DNA from: Isoetes taiwanensis
Taxonomy: Eukaryota > Streptophyta > Lycopodiopsida > Isoetales > Isoetaceae
Assembly: GCA_021234155.1 (NCBI GenBank)
Contig: JAJEKV010000031.1
Coordinates: forward strand, 7,576,748 to 7,640,747
Reading direction: 5' to 3'
DNA: 64,000 nt
The notes under the pieces were generated by a model. The model was not told where the DNA came from and made no database searches. It saw only the letters and a list, made by a program, of their open reading frames with translations. The first letter of the stretch is position 1. Every line of letters starts with the position of its first letter. Below, piece after piece: positions 31,222 through 43,122 of this stretch. Position numbers and translations under genes: made by a program.

Positions 31222-31765
31222 ATGGAAGCTATGCTCCGACGCCTGAATCAGATCCAAGAGGAGCTCATGATTCAGGACCAGCATAGTATGGAACCGGTTT
31301 TTACTAGTAAGGCCATGCCTGTATGCAACTTCTGCACTTTTTTTTCTGTACATTTTTTCCTTCCTAACTTTGTGTGGGATCTTCTATCTTGGTGTAGGAG
31401 CCGTCGAGAAGATGCTCGAGAAGGAAGTCACTCGGATAACCCCTCCTCCGGACGAGGAAGAGAACTACGAGATGAGGATACAACAGATGAAGGTCTTGAA
31501 GAAGTACCTGATCAGTGAGAAAGCAATGAGGGCACTCCTTGAGGGCGATCAGTTGTCTCAAAGGATAAGAGTGTGTCTCCAGGAGATGGCTCGAGTTTGG
31601 AAGCACCACAGAAAAGGGATGGTGAAAATGATTCTAGACTCAACTATATTCTGGCCCGACCTTCTCGACATGGAGTTGTGGTTCAAGGGTGATGGCAAGG
31701 TCGAGGACTTCACAGCAGAAACCGTGGCTCGAGCACGAGAGGAATACAGAGAGCTGTTCGGCTGA
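31222..31765 (+). CDS. Gene A: small two-exon gene, unknown function
   Basis: Exon 1 is 31222-31306; intron 31307-31397 (donor CTAGTAAGG, acceptor TTGGTGTAG); exon 2 is 31398-31765. The junction is in phase 1 and gives an intact 150-residue product (85+368 nt = 151 codons). Exon 1 encodes MEAMLRRLNQIQEEL, a coiled-coil-like helix; exon 2 is helical and charged (TPPPDEEENYEMRIQQMK, ending ARAREEYRELFG). No known domain. It has its own TATA box and upstream repeats and sits between arrays 1 and 2. Gene B has a similar exon-1 motif (LxxLNxIQE). It looks functional because the frame is intact across a clean intron. Confidence 0.7.
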
Positions 31766-31885
31766 GGTCCTATGGTTGAGATCGAACCGTTGTTTTTCCA
31801 ATGTGATGGTTTATCATAATCTAATGTTTGCTCTCAAATGTATGCTTGGTTTCTTCAAATTTACACTTCATTTTTTTCAAAATCA

Positions 31886-32035
31886 CACTTGGTATTTCAG
31901 GCAAGATACTAAGGTATTTCTGGCCAGCACCTTGGTATTTCTGGCCAGCACCTTGGTATTTCTGGCCAGCACCTTGGTATTTCTGGCCAGTATTTTGGTA
32001 TTTCTGGCCAGGTACCAAGGTATTTCTGGCCAAAT
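31886..32035 (+). repeat. Array 2: about 7 units of the 21-bp repeat
   Basis: Seven copies of GGTATTTCTGGCCAGCACCTT-type units between genes A and B, same orientation as array 1. Confidence 0.95.
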
Positions 32036-32091
32036 TTCTGCGCCTCCAAGCTATTTATGCCCTTGCCTCCAAGCTATATATATCAAGCGAC

Positions 32092-32607
32092 AGATGGTGA
32101 GGACCCGACAACAGATTCGTGAGAGCAGTGCCATCCGCCCCCATAGTCTTGAGGATGTCCTCGTCCACTTGAATGAAATTCAGGAGGATGTGGGGATAGA
32201 TCTCGCCTAGCCTGACGGCATCAAAATATTCAGAAGTAAGGATGTTCTTGTCTTCCTTCATATTCATGTTCTATTTCGAGGAAATGTATGCTGCACGGAG
32301 GCAGCGAAAGAAGGTTCTGATCAGGGAAGTCCTAGAGGTGTCTGATCCAACCCTATGTGATACATTGGATCACGCAATGTGGAGACTACCATGCGGTGTG
32401 CCAGATGTAACTGTTGAGGATGTCCGGGCAGAAGTCATGGCAACAGTGCTTGATGTTGATTCAGAGAGCACCAGCACCAGCAGCCACCCCGAACCAAAGA
32501 TGGTAAAGAATGTTCACGTTGTCAGTGACGTGTCCTCGGATGATGACCCTGAAGACTCGGGAGGATACATTGGCCATGCATTTCCTAGGCATACCACCAT
32601 AGGCTGA
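32092..32607 (+). CDS. Gene B: probable small two-exon gene, unknown function
   Basis: The first exon starts MVRTRQQIRESSAIRP and contains LEDVLVHLNEIQEDV, the same L-x-x-L-N-x-I-Q-E pattern as gene A. Exon 2 (from 32281 after TATTTCGAG) encodes EEMYAARRQRKKVLIREVLE, a middle with LCDTLDHAMWRL, an acidic serine-rich stretch and ends FPRHTTIG. The exact splice is unsure: the strong donor (AGAAGTAAGG near 32235) would leave a TAG in exon 1 at 32208 and the wrong phase, while a weak donor (GATGTGGGG near 32190) keeps the frame. Translation could also start at ATG 32284 (107 residues). Either a gene with an unusual splice or a recently damaged paralogue of gene A. A TATATATAT stretch lies at about 32072. 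Confidence 0.45.
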
Positions 32608-32714
32608 CGTTTCTATTATAATGTAATAGTTTATGATAATGTAATGGCTTATCATAATGTAATGGTTTATCTCAAATGAAATGGTATTCAAAATCACACT
32701 TGGTCTCTTCAAAT

Positions 32715-33120
32715 CTACACTTGGTATTTCTGGCCGATTCCTAGGTATTTCTGGCCACATGCATTGGTATTTCTAGCCAGGACCTTGGTATTTCTGGCCA
32801 ACACCTTGGTATTTCTTGCCAGACACCATGGTATTTCTGGCCATTGCCTTGGTATTTCTGGCCAGATACCATGGTATTTCTGGCCATTGCCTTGGTATTT
32901 CTGGCCAATACCTTGGTATTTCAGGCCAATACCTTGGTATTTCTTGCCAGACACCATGGTATTTCTGGCCATTGCCTTGGTATTTCTGGCCAGATACCAT
33001 GGTATTTCTGGCCAATACCTTGGTATTTCAGGCCAGTTTGGTATTTCTGGCCAAATACCTTGGTAGTTGGGGCCAGTACCTTGGTATTTCTTGCAAAAAC
33101 CTGCTACTATTTCTGGCCAG
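32715..33120 (+). repeat. Array 3: about 19 units of the 21-bp repeat
   Basis: Same core and orientation as arrays 1 and 2; partly organised as 42-63-bp higher-order units (the CATGG and CTTGG variants alternate). Units decay at the right end (GGTAGTTGGGGCC). Confidence 0.95.
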
Positions 33121-33584
33121 AAATGTTGTTACTCAGACAATTGCAATTAAAGCCATGGTATTTCTGGTAGCACATGCATACATAAGCATGGTAAATTTGT
33201 TCAGAAGTAACAGAAATAGAAGGCCATGCTGCTGCAAAATCTGCTGCAATGCTGCCACAAGTAACAGAAAAAAATCTGCCATAATGCTGCTCTAAAATCT
33301 GCTGCTTACAGCAGCAATTGCTGAAGAGTTCAAATAGATGTTCAAAAACTAAACAAGCAACAGATCTATTTCACATTTCAGAATCAAAGTTCAGGAAATT
33401 TCAAATGGTCTTTGGTGGTTTCTTTGCTTGTATCACAGCCTCATGTAGCTTGCCCAACATCATACTGAAAGTGCACCTGCAGTTTGCAACATCCACCTTT
33501 CCAAATCAATCAGGGCTCACCTGTATAGTGAAGCAGCAATGAATAGAGTGAACTCTATAAAATCATACAATACATGGTTTTTAC
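33121..33584. other. Spacer downstream of the Ulp1 gene
   Basis: Contains short phrases rich in GCTGC(A/T) (33228-33320) but no gene. It probably includes the 3' end of the minus-strand Ulp1-like gene; no later exon was identified. Confidence 0.35.
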
Positions 33585-35906
33585 CTGAACAGGCCGAATT
33601 TGCAGATCATTTAGAATAAAGTCCCTAATGAAACACCCTGCATATGCAAGAGTATACACTCCACAATCTGAACCATTTTCTTGCTCGGGACAACGCATTT
33701 CCACCGGTTGGATGTCAACCCATTCTGGGGCAGGGGTGTCCCAAATTTGATGGACCTCTTTTATCAACCTGGAGACATGTGGAACTATCTAATTTCAGAA
33801 TTATATAAATACAGAATTGGGTACGTAGTGATAGAAATAGCAACGGGATTCATACTCGCATATTTCACGTGATATCTCAACGAGAATGCCAATTCCCCGA
33901 GGGAGTCAAAATGCAAACAAAGTGGGATGTGGAGCTCCAAGAGTCCGGCAGACTTCCCAATCGCAAGACAATAAAACATATAGGCTCCAATGATGGATGC
34001 AATTAATCAATCGAAATTTACTAAACATATCATAAATTATGAATAGCCAAAGTCTTTGGAAAGGATAACCTTCTACAAACAAAGTGCACCAATAGAAGAG
34101 GGTGGCTCTCGGGTTTGGCAGAATCGCCTTCCTCCGTGATGGACTTAACCTTCTTCATGTACAGGTCCACAATGGCCGGGTGGAAGAAGACATGAGATCT
34201 TCTCCTCGAGACCGGTATCGTATGAGAGACAACCCTGTAAGATTTATGAATTCAGTGCAAGAATGAAATAAATGAGAAAGAGTGACACTTACATGAGATA
34301 CGCTCCCACGCATTGCTCATTCAGCCAAGATTGTCCCATCTTCTCAGGAATATCCGTACCTGGATGCTCGAATGAGAAGGCCTCACCTTGATCTATCACA
34401 AATTCACCTTTTGGATCCGAAACCGTAGGCCAAAGTGCGCTCCTCAAATGGACAAGCCATTGTGCATTGTAGGCGAGAATTGGAGCAGATTTGGTGCTCT
34501 TCCCCTTCTTTTTTTGGTTAGCCCATTCCAAAGTGATGAGGTCATCTAAGTGCATAAAAAAATCAAAAGAAAGAAGGAAGTCATCTGTCATGGTCACCAC
34601 TGTTCTCCTGATTACCTCGGGATCACCAATACCTCTGTCATCTTCCAATACCAAGTATGTGGATATCTGGTGCACGGGTGATGAAGCAACACCCACTTGT
34701 TCGGATGAGAGAAATTCAGAACCGATCCTCAACTTTGGTTTTTGAGGTGCTTTGAAAGTCATACCAGCAGCTATAGATTTGCTTAGCTGAGTGACCGGTG
34801 TGGAAGGGGATCCATGCCCGCTGCTGGTCCACTCAAAATGCGCCCGATGAAGTAACTTCGTCTGCAATCCCTCCTTGCATACCTCTAAATTACCCAAAGC
34901 TTCTCGGTCCACCCAATCTTTTCTGTCCACCTCATCCAGGCCATAATTCTGTGCAATGTACCTCTCATACTGTGCAATCTTTTGTTCTTTCATTCTCTCC
35001 CACTCCAGCTTCCTCCGAGCAACATAATCCTCGGCATATTGCACCAAAGTTTTCTCCTTCTCCTCACCATCTGGAATGTTCTCCAAAGATAGCCCCACCA
35101 CAACCCAAAGCTAGTTCCCGACATCTCTTCAAAAATCTGTACAGATTCACCTTGTACTTGTATTCCGGATCCAAGGCATTCCTCAAGAAGTATTGCTGCA
35201 TGTCCCGACCTTCCCTTCTCTTTTGCTTCACTACAAGAAGCCTTTTTCTACCCTTTGGAGCGCCTTCTACAATAACGTCCCATTCATGCACCTTAAGAAG
35301 GTGCTCCTGCAGCCTCTGCTTTTTTACAGATGACTATACACAACCATGAAACAAACAAATATGCTTTGCCTTCTTCCTACTGTAGTAATACCTGCGTGCC
35401 CAAGCTGCCTCGTCGATCTCCGAGTCCTCATCTGAGTAGGCTGCTACCACTTCAGAAGGCATGGGTTTCCCCCAAACTGGGCTGACCCTCTCTGCCCGCT
35501 TCACTTTCTTGATCACTCTCAATGAGCTCGGATGCAAAGGAGTTATCTGTTTTTCATCCTTTGCCTTTGCCTCGGCTTTCACAGCCCGGGCCCGGGCTGC
35601 TTCCATCATCTCCTCCTCCTCTGGGAAAAAATGCTCTTCATTGCCCTCATTCTCTTCCACAACATAATCCGGATCACTATCCTCCTGGACTCACTTCTTC
35701 CTCACTTTCCACTTCCATTCCTTTTGACCAATCTGCTTCATCCCCTTCCTCTGCGGAGATTTCCCCTAACGAATAGAAGTAGGATGAGCTCCCACTATCA
35801 TCCTCACTCCCATTTTCTGGCCCTTGGGCACCTCTTTTGTTGTTGTCCTTTGGCCAGGTCGGGAACCGCCATAAGCACCTTTATTACTGCTTTGCCGGAA
35901 CGCCAT
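33585..35906 (-). pseudogene. Ulp1-type (C48) cysteine protease gene, decayed, multi-exon
   Basis: Read on the minus strand from ATG 35906: an acidic, basic and alanine-rich N-terminal part, then a charged middle (YAEDYVARRKLEWERMKEQK), a donor at 34292, exon 34234-34070 (VVSHTIPVSRRRSHVFFHPA), an exon of about 34010-33850 with NCIHHWSLYVLL and LHFDSLGELAF, and exon 33768-33585 with CPEQENGSDCGVYTLAYAG. These supply the histidine, aspartate, glutamine and cysteine of the Ulp1/SENP catalytic centre. Such proteases cut SUMO-like proteins, and many plant transposons (Mutator-like, foldback) carry them. Damage: TAG near 35336, frameshifts near 35690, 35100 and 33940. It lies between arrays 3 and 4. 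Confidence 0.82.
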
Positions 35907-36194
35907 GGCGCCTGCTCTCTACGGAACCCGCCATATAGCGCGCACACCAATGTCGCCGGAATCGATCCACACTAGCGCACAGCAATAGAACCCTGTTTTT
36001 TCGAAAGAGCTACAACAGCCCTGTTTTTTTGAAAGAGTGCTCTGGTACAACAGTTAGGTGTTTTTGGGCAGGACAACTATTGTCAGATCATTAGATACGC
36101 CCCAATTTAAAAATCGGATGATGATAGTTCTGACAGGCCAGATGACAGAAATTGACATATACCAGAATGTTTGAGAATATCATAAATAAAGATT
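35907..36194. other. 5' flank of the Ulp1-like gene
   Basis: Contains a short repeat, CCCTGTTTTTTYGAAAGAG, at 35991 and 36023. No promoter could be fixed. Confidence 0.35.
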
Positions 36195-37066
36195 TCACGG
36201 CCCTGAAATACCCTGGTATAAGGCCAGAAATACCATTGGTATATGGCCAGAGATACCATGATATATGGCCTGAAATACCATGGTCTATGTCTGGAAATAC
36301 CATGGTACCATGGCAAGAAATACCATGGTCTATGGCAAGAAATACCATGGGCTATCACAAACTCTCTTGTGGATGCATGCAAGCCCTAGTAAGAATCAAG
36401 ATGCAGTATAGAGAGGCAAAGCTATCCTAATTTCTCGCAAGCCTCTTGATCTGCAAGTAAAATGATGGTTACAAAAATCCATTCCCATAAGAAACTAGGG
36501 CACTGCCAATACCATGGTAAAGCTGGAATACCACTGCCAATACCATGTCTGGAAATACCATGGTATGTCTGGAAATACCATGGTCTATGTCTGGAAATAC
36601 CATGGTCTATGGCAATAAATACCATGGTCTATGGCAAGAAATACCATGGGCTATGTATGTCTGGAAATACCATGGTACCATGGCAAGAAATACCAAGGCT
36701 GGAAATACAATGGTCTATGGCAAGAAATACCATAGTCTATGTCTGGAAATACCATGGTCTATGTCTGGAAATACCATGGTCTATGGCAAGAAATACCATG
36801 GGCTATGTATGTCCCGAAATACCATGGTACCATGGCAAGAAATACCAAGGCTGGAAATACAAAGGTCTATGGCAAGAAATACCATAGTCTATGTCTGGAA
36901 ATACCATGGTCTAGGTCTGGAAATACCATGGTCTAGGTCTGGAAATACCATGGGCTATGGCAAGAAATACCATGGTACCATGGCAAGAAATACCATGGGC
37001 TATGTATGTCTGGAAATACAATGGTGCCATGGCAAGCAATACCATGGCAAGAAATACAATGGTCTA
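36195..37066 (-). repeat. Array 4: about 35 units, inverted relative to arrays 1-3
   Basis: Units of the type AAGAAATACCATGGTCTATGGC, the reverse complement of the array-1 core GGTATTTCTTGCC. There are two blocks (36205-36350 and 36500-37066) with a spacer between. Higher-order repeats of about 170 bases are visible at 36590-36950. Together with arrays 1-3 this makes a very large imperfect inverted repeat. Confidence 0.96.
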
Positions 37067-37329
37067 GTCAAAGTTTAATAGTTCTATTGATGTAAAACAT
37101 TTTATGTTGTCACAGCCTTAGGACTATGTACATTTTTAGGTGGCAATAGTTTTTTTTTTTTTTTGAAGAACTGTGTCAGCAATATATTAAAAGAATGGTA
37201 ATGTTACAAAGCAAGTGAGGAGGAAGGAGAACTGCCCCAAAGAGACAGTGATACCTCGACACTCCACAACAACTGCAACTCTACTGCTGTACAAACTGAC
37301 CATCACCATCTACCACACCCAAGAAGTCC

Positions 37330-40300
37330 CGCCAAATGGAAAACTTCCGGCTCTACTAATCCCTGAACACCAAAAGCTTTGAAATAGCTTGTACCGAAGT
37401 CGAGGAATCGAGAGGCCGCGGTCAAATCCCCGAAAGATCCACAACCGCCGCCTTCCAAATCAACCACACCAACCAAGCCACGCACGGATGCAAGGCTTGC
37501 CTTGCGTCTGGCGACCAAGCACCGTGATATACATGAAGCGGCAATTGTTGGCTATTCAATCTCACCTGAAACAGAGCCCCCCACCCAATCCTGGGCAACC
37601 CGCAAGTGAGGGCATAAAACCGCACAATGCTCCACAGTCTCACGGCGAAGGCCACAACAAGGGCAAAGAGGGCTCACACCCGCCTAAACCGACTCACAAG
37701 GACATTCACCCCGATACAAATGGTGCACCACCGCCACATAAGCACCTGAACCGTGGTGGGGGGAAGTGAGCTCCATGTCCACGACCAAACCGCGCCATCG
37801 AGAACCCGAAGCTGCGAGACCACTTGCCCGAAGGGGGCGAGTGTCATGAATAGCCAACACCCGGTAACAAGACCGCACAAAACAAGAAGATACAACATCC
37901 GGATGAACCTTCCAAACCTGCACCACCACATCACCCTCGAGGGACTATAGGTATGTGTAGCGGAATACTCCCCGCCACTTGTTCCCGGATAGCCCGGTCC
38001 ACCGCCTTCAGGTGGCGAAGCTCGAAGAACTCCCACGGCTAAGTGACCATCCCAATACCAATCCTCCAAGGTGAGCCCAAAGAGTTCGCCTCCACGGGCT
38101 GGCGTCAGAGCATGCCGCATGGCGGCCGGCAAAGGGCAAGTACGCGGGAGGTAGAGGAACCCACAAGAAAGGAGAAGAGTGGTGATAGGCCGAGGCATAA
38201 TCTAGGCTGGAAGAGCACACGATACGTGATCCCAAGCCCGGCAACACCCCTGAGAAAAGGGGATGCATGTGGGAAAGGCGGGAGACCATACAACGGTGCT
38301 GGGGCAACTCTACATGCATGGCGACTTTCCAAATGCCACACAATGGCGAAGAGATTGCCACAATAGTGCCGCACCGGGAGAAGATGCTCCATCCCTGAAT
38401 GCTCCAAATAAACTTAGAGACCAACACCTTACTATGCGTGCCAAATCCGAATGGCCAAGCCCCCATCCTCCTCCGGGGCGGAGACACTTCCACCAAGCCA
38501 CTTTAACAACCGCCCTTCATCATCCCCGCCACACAAAATTTGAACAATCTTATCCAAAGCACGTATCTTACCCTCGGGGGCTAACATCGTAGATCTTTGT
38601 ATACACATAAGTGCTACAAAATCTTGACTTGGCAATAGTGATCCTACACGCCATGGACAACTTGCTACCCTTCCACCAATTGAGGTGTTTTACGCAACCC
38701 CCGCAAAATCTCATCCCACACCCTCCCCATGGAAACATCCCCTCCAAAGGAATACCCAACACTTAGTACACACATTACCCGGAAGCACCTTCCAAGGAAT
38801 AGAGCCAAACAAGAGGGAGGGGAGGAGTCAATCGGGCCCATAATGCGGAGCATTTACCCCAATTCGGAAGAATGCACGAGGCCAAGGAGAGAAGTATCCA
38901 GCAAACCCTTCACATTTAGCAAATTCCTCTCTTACGCCACCAAGAAGAGAAAAGTGTCATCGGGCGAACGGTTAATAATCTGTGCGACTACCATCCCCGC
39001 ATCCAAGCCCATCCACCACCCTCCTCCATTTGAGCAAAAAACAAGCGAGACAATGCCTCCGCCACAATCGTAAACAAAAATGGTGCCAAAGGGCACCCCC
39101 GACGCCTTACCCTACGCCTAGGAGAAAAAGGCGGAGGGTTCACCTGCACACCACCTGTCTGGCGGTCTTGACCTATGCGGCTTCATGATCGTTCTCGTAA
39201 AAGCGTGGACCCACGACCAACGCTAACATCATGGCGTACAAGAACTCCCCAATCGGACACTATCATAAGCTTTGGCAAAGTCAAGCTTAAGATAGGCAAT
39301 GCCTTGACACCTGTTCTCTGGCCCAATAAAGGCCCTCATAAGCTACGGCAACATTAGTCAAAATGTTCCTCCCGGGAACAAACCCGAATGCACCTTACTA
39401 ATGGAAGAAGTCAACACCTAGCTTCAACTTCTCGGCCGGGTTTTTCGCAATAATCTTGTACACGAGGACAACAAGGATATAGGCCTCCAATCATTAATAG
39501 TAGAAGGTCGCTTAACCTTAGGAATCAAGGAAATGCATGCATTCAAGATCCTATCCATGTGAGAAGACTGCAAAGAACTCAAGATACACCTGGTACCGCA
39601 GACTCACCAGCCCACTCCCAATAAGTCCGAAAGAACTCCACACGGGGATACCATCCAGCCCAAGACATTTATCCTTGGCCATGCACATACATGCCTCCGC
39701 TAAATCCTCTCTGGAGAGCTCACGCTCCAAGCTCTCACGTTGGTGAGGCAAAATAGATGGTTTAACAGCCCCCAAAACAAGCTCCCCGCATCTCCTGCTC
39801 ATAGGGAAGAGTCTTGCTGTGCAAAAAACCCTGAGAAATGAGCATGCACATACCTCTGCAACTCAGCGGGATCCTCCAAAGTCCGCCATCGCAAAGCAAG
39901 GGGCGCCATAGATGCTACATATCAGCCCCTTGCCTAGTCGCTCACGAAGAACAATCCGAACTTGTATCCCCCTCCTTCCACCAGGTAAGGGCTGCCTTCA
40001 CCGCAGCCCTCATGCACTTTAACCTGCTCCAAAGCAACAATACTGCTGCAACCGCGCATTCTCCCTAATGCCATCAGAAGGCTTGCGCTGAATCTTCTCA
40101 ACTCCCGATAAAGACTATGCAACTCCCCGCCACTGCCCGCCGCACACGCCTACCAAAGACCTTAGCAAAACGCTTCACCACGGCCATGCGGTCACCATAC
40201 CGCATACCCCCTCGGAGATGAAAAGGTATCAAGCCACAACTCCGCAGCGGGCGAGAAATCCGCGCTCCGGCCGAGGTGGGGTGTTCAAAGCGGAACACCG

Positions 40301-41100
40301 TCCCGAAGGCCGAGAGGCAACCGCACCATTTGGACAAAACACGAGGGTAATGATGTTCGAGAAATGGAGGTAGGCGGTGCATGTTACTCGCACAAAGAGG
40401 GCACACCATCCAATGCGCATGGGGAAGCATAGCACGGTCATGCCTAGCATACCTCGACCCGCGCAATCGCCTATTACAATAGGTGAAAGACAAGTCCCGG
40501 GGGACCTCAACCAAGGCCAAATCCTGCAACAAAAACGAGACCACACGGGTCCCTCTCAAATCCCCCGCACAAGCTGGGTGCGAACCAGGCGATCTTCTAC
40601 TCGGCTCTACCATATTGAAATCCCCTAACAACAACCAAGCAACCCCCAACCCACCAAGGGCTCGCAAACTTATTCCGGACTGTGGGCCCACAAAGCACCC
40701 CAACAGAAGGTGATTAGGGGCATAAACATTAACAATCCCCACTCTTGTCCGCCCTCCAACCACTTAATTATTGCCCACCCACCAAACACACATTAACTGC
40801 CCGTATGTGACCCGCACATCCATCTTCCAAGCAATAAGAGTACCCCACTAGTCCTTAGGAAGAAGAAGCAATAAAGCCAAACCGCCCACCACCAACCATA
40901 TTCATGAGCTGGACATATCACCCCAGTGACACTTATGCTCTGAATGCAAACAATATCGGGGCCTTAGCTGGAAGTGCCAAAGAAACACGGACCCCTCTTA
41001 CTACTAGAGGACCGCACCCCGCACATTCCAAGCGGGGATGGACCTATTCATCCCGGAGGAGAAGTGTCCGACCCACATGCCTACCCACCGGGGCCATCAG
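37330..41100 (-). pseudogene. LINE-4 ORF2 (endonuclease-reverse transcriptase), frameshifted
   Basis: Minus-strand pieces in order: endonuclease (VGIVNVYAPNH and WLLLGDFNMVEPS, near 40700-40610), palm motifs (CLGLDGIP near 39650, LKLDFAKAYDSVRLG near 39290-39250, RRGCPLAPFLF near 39100-39060), a damaged active site (PDDTFLFL in place of the usual YADDTFLFL, near 38965) and a zinc-binding tail (CPCCGLRRETVEHC near 37650-37600). The open frames shift repeatedly, so it is dead. Confidence 0.8.
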
Positions 41101-41164
41101 CCCACTCCACAGAGTCGGCATCTAGAGCGGAGGATTAATCACGACAATGTGACCCACGGTAAGC

Positions 41165-41330
41165 TCTCGTGATATTCCACTTCCAACCGCGTGTTGGAAG
41201 TCCCCGAGCACCTCCGCGAGTCATGGGCCACAACTTCGTGATATTCCACTTCCAACACGTGTTGGAAGTCCCCGAGCACCTCCATAGAGTCATGGGCCAC
41301 ACTAGTCTCTACCTCCAACCCGGGTTGCTC
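41165..41330. repeat. Tandem duplication of about 72 bp inside LINE-4
   Basis: GTGATATTCCACTTCCAA then TTGGAAGTCCCCGAGCACCT and GAGTCATGGGCCACA occur twice, with a third partial copy. It contains an inverted pair (CTTCCAACACGTGTTGGAAG). Confidence 0.8.
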
Positions 41331-42898
41331 CAGCCACCTCATGCTTTCGGCCCATCTCGCCGCTTTGGGACATCCCCAGCGGGATCACCAGCCCGCCTGG
41401 CAACCACGTCCCCGGATCTAGCCACAACCAAATCATCTCGAGCCCCTCCCTCGAGCCACCACGTTCCCCTAGCCCGCGCCATCAAAGGCGGCCCGGCCGA
41501 CAAAGACCCAGGCCTCCATCCCACACCACCTCTCCCAACCACACCACCTCGTCCAACTCCACTCGCGCACCCGCGGAGTCCTCTGCTGTGGCGTCGAGGA
41601 CCGAGGGATCCGGGCCCTACATCAACACCTGCAACCCCTACCACATCACAAGCATCGTGGGGACCAGGGGATCATCAGCGGGGTCAAATGGTAGCACAAT
41701 AGATGGAAACATCCGCCGGATCTCGAGCCATTCAAAAGCTTCAATCGGAAAAAGAGAATGCGGGGACCACTCCACGCCTTTGGAAGAGAAGTGGGCCCAG
41801 TACCAAAAAGGCCGAGCAACAGTCTTGGGGACTGCACAATAGAATGAGCCAAATATAGACCCGAGCCATTGGCCATAGAAAACCAAGAAATCGGGCACCA
41901 TCGGTCGAGGAGGAAGATCCCGAATCGAACCAACACGGATTTTAACCGGGCTGTCAAAGAACTGGTGGACATTGCTGGAGTATAATACTGATACAACACA
42001 TATGAATCACCCAACGTATCCACCCCCCGACTAACCAATTGCCGCACAGAAGACTCAGCCTCAAACATGATTAGGAAGAAATTATTTGGTAAGAATTTCA
42101 GAGACTGATACCTGGGCAAACCAATCCGCCTCGGATGTCCAAAGGCAAGCCAAGAGCTAAACCTCCCTCGTGTCCAATATGTAACCCGTGAAATAGCCCA
42201 ACACTGCAAATGAAACTAGATTCTCAATGGTCTGAACATGCCTGGTATGATCAATATCTATCCATGGAGTCTCTGGAAGAGCTGCCTGCAAGTCAACAGA
42301 GTGATGATCCTCCACAAACTTCAGAGCTTCTTGAACACGGGCAGTTCTACACTCAGAGCCTTGCGCTTAATCCAATCACGAAAACCCCGGCCGAGTGATG
42401 CGAGTAGCGTGTCATTGCTCCGCCGGGCAGGGCGGCATACCGGGATTTGGGGCTGCATGCCCACCACCAGAGGTATCCGGGAGGCACCCCCCGGGGACAC
42501 ATCCGGCTACATGCACCCTAGAAGAGGGCGCATCACCAGCAAGTGATCCCTTCCCAAGCACAGGGGCAGAGGGCATCACAGATCCAGTTTCCAAAGGGGG
42601 CATGCTTGATGGAATCAAGACCGGAGTCTCCAAAACACAATCTACTTGGGTCTCAATTATATTGAGAGGAAGAGCAATCACATACCTCTCAGCCCCGAGG
42701 GATTCAAAGAGCTCCCTCATCTCCGCCACCAATTGCATGCCACTTCCCTCGACCCGCCTCTTCATGCATCTTTGAGACCAGCCCTTCCCCTTTACTGGAG
42801 GATTCTTTCTCCTCGCCATCTTCCTTGGCTTCAGCCCTAAGCCATGAGGCTCAATCGAGCCCCCATCAGCCTGTCTGGCAGGAGCCATGTCATCCGGA
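41330..42898 (-). pseudogene. LINE-4 ORF1 (gag-like), frameshifted
   Basis: Starts MAPARQADGGSIEPHG with a basic stretch (KMARRKNPPVKGKGW), then frames with NNFFLIMFEAESSVRQLVSR and DRWCPISWFSMANGSG, a pattern like the DUF4283 domain of plant LINE gag proteins (RNA binding). At least three frameshifts or stops. Confidence 0.65.
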
Positions 42899-43122
42899 CC
42901 AGTCCGGAAATCAGCTGTTTGCAGCAACAAATCACATGCAAAACAGCTGATGCTATACACCGCTGGAAAAAGCTCAGAGCAAGCTTTCCAACGAGCCCAA
43001 GCACGCCAAAATCCGACACCAGATAAGAGAGATATCACCGATCAAAGTTTTGCCGTCAGAACCCTAGCTCCAGGCGATAGTTGTATTGCTCTAAAACAAC
43101 TTATGTTGTGTTAACCTCAGTG

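Larger units (their letters stand above)
37142..43082 (-). mobile_element. LINE-4: near full-length non-LTR retrotransposon
   Basis: In minus orientation: 5' end near 43072, an ORF1 with ATG 42898, ORF2, and a poly(A) tail seen as T at 37150-37164. The flanks GGCAATAGTT (37142-37151) and GGCGATAGTT (43073-43082) look like a target duplication with one change. It is more GC-rich than the surroundings and broken by many frameshifts. It landed inside the right arm of the 21-bp array composite, since array units continue at 43123. Confidence 0.88.

Noticed and set aside
30435-33120. CRISPR-like array
   Set aside because: Direct repeats of 14 bases with only 6-8 variable bases, no spacers of CRISPR length, eukaryotic context.
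36462-37078. Long plus-strand frames through array 4
   Set aside because: Same artefact of the 21-22-bp periodicity.
37674-39188. Plus-strand frames across LINE-4 and tryptophan-rich minus-strand frames
   Set aside because: The plus-strand frames are shadows of the minus-strand polymerase; the minus-strand frames are fragments of ORF2 out of register and are covered by the LINE-4 entry.
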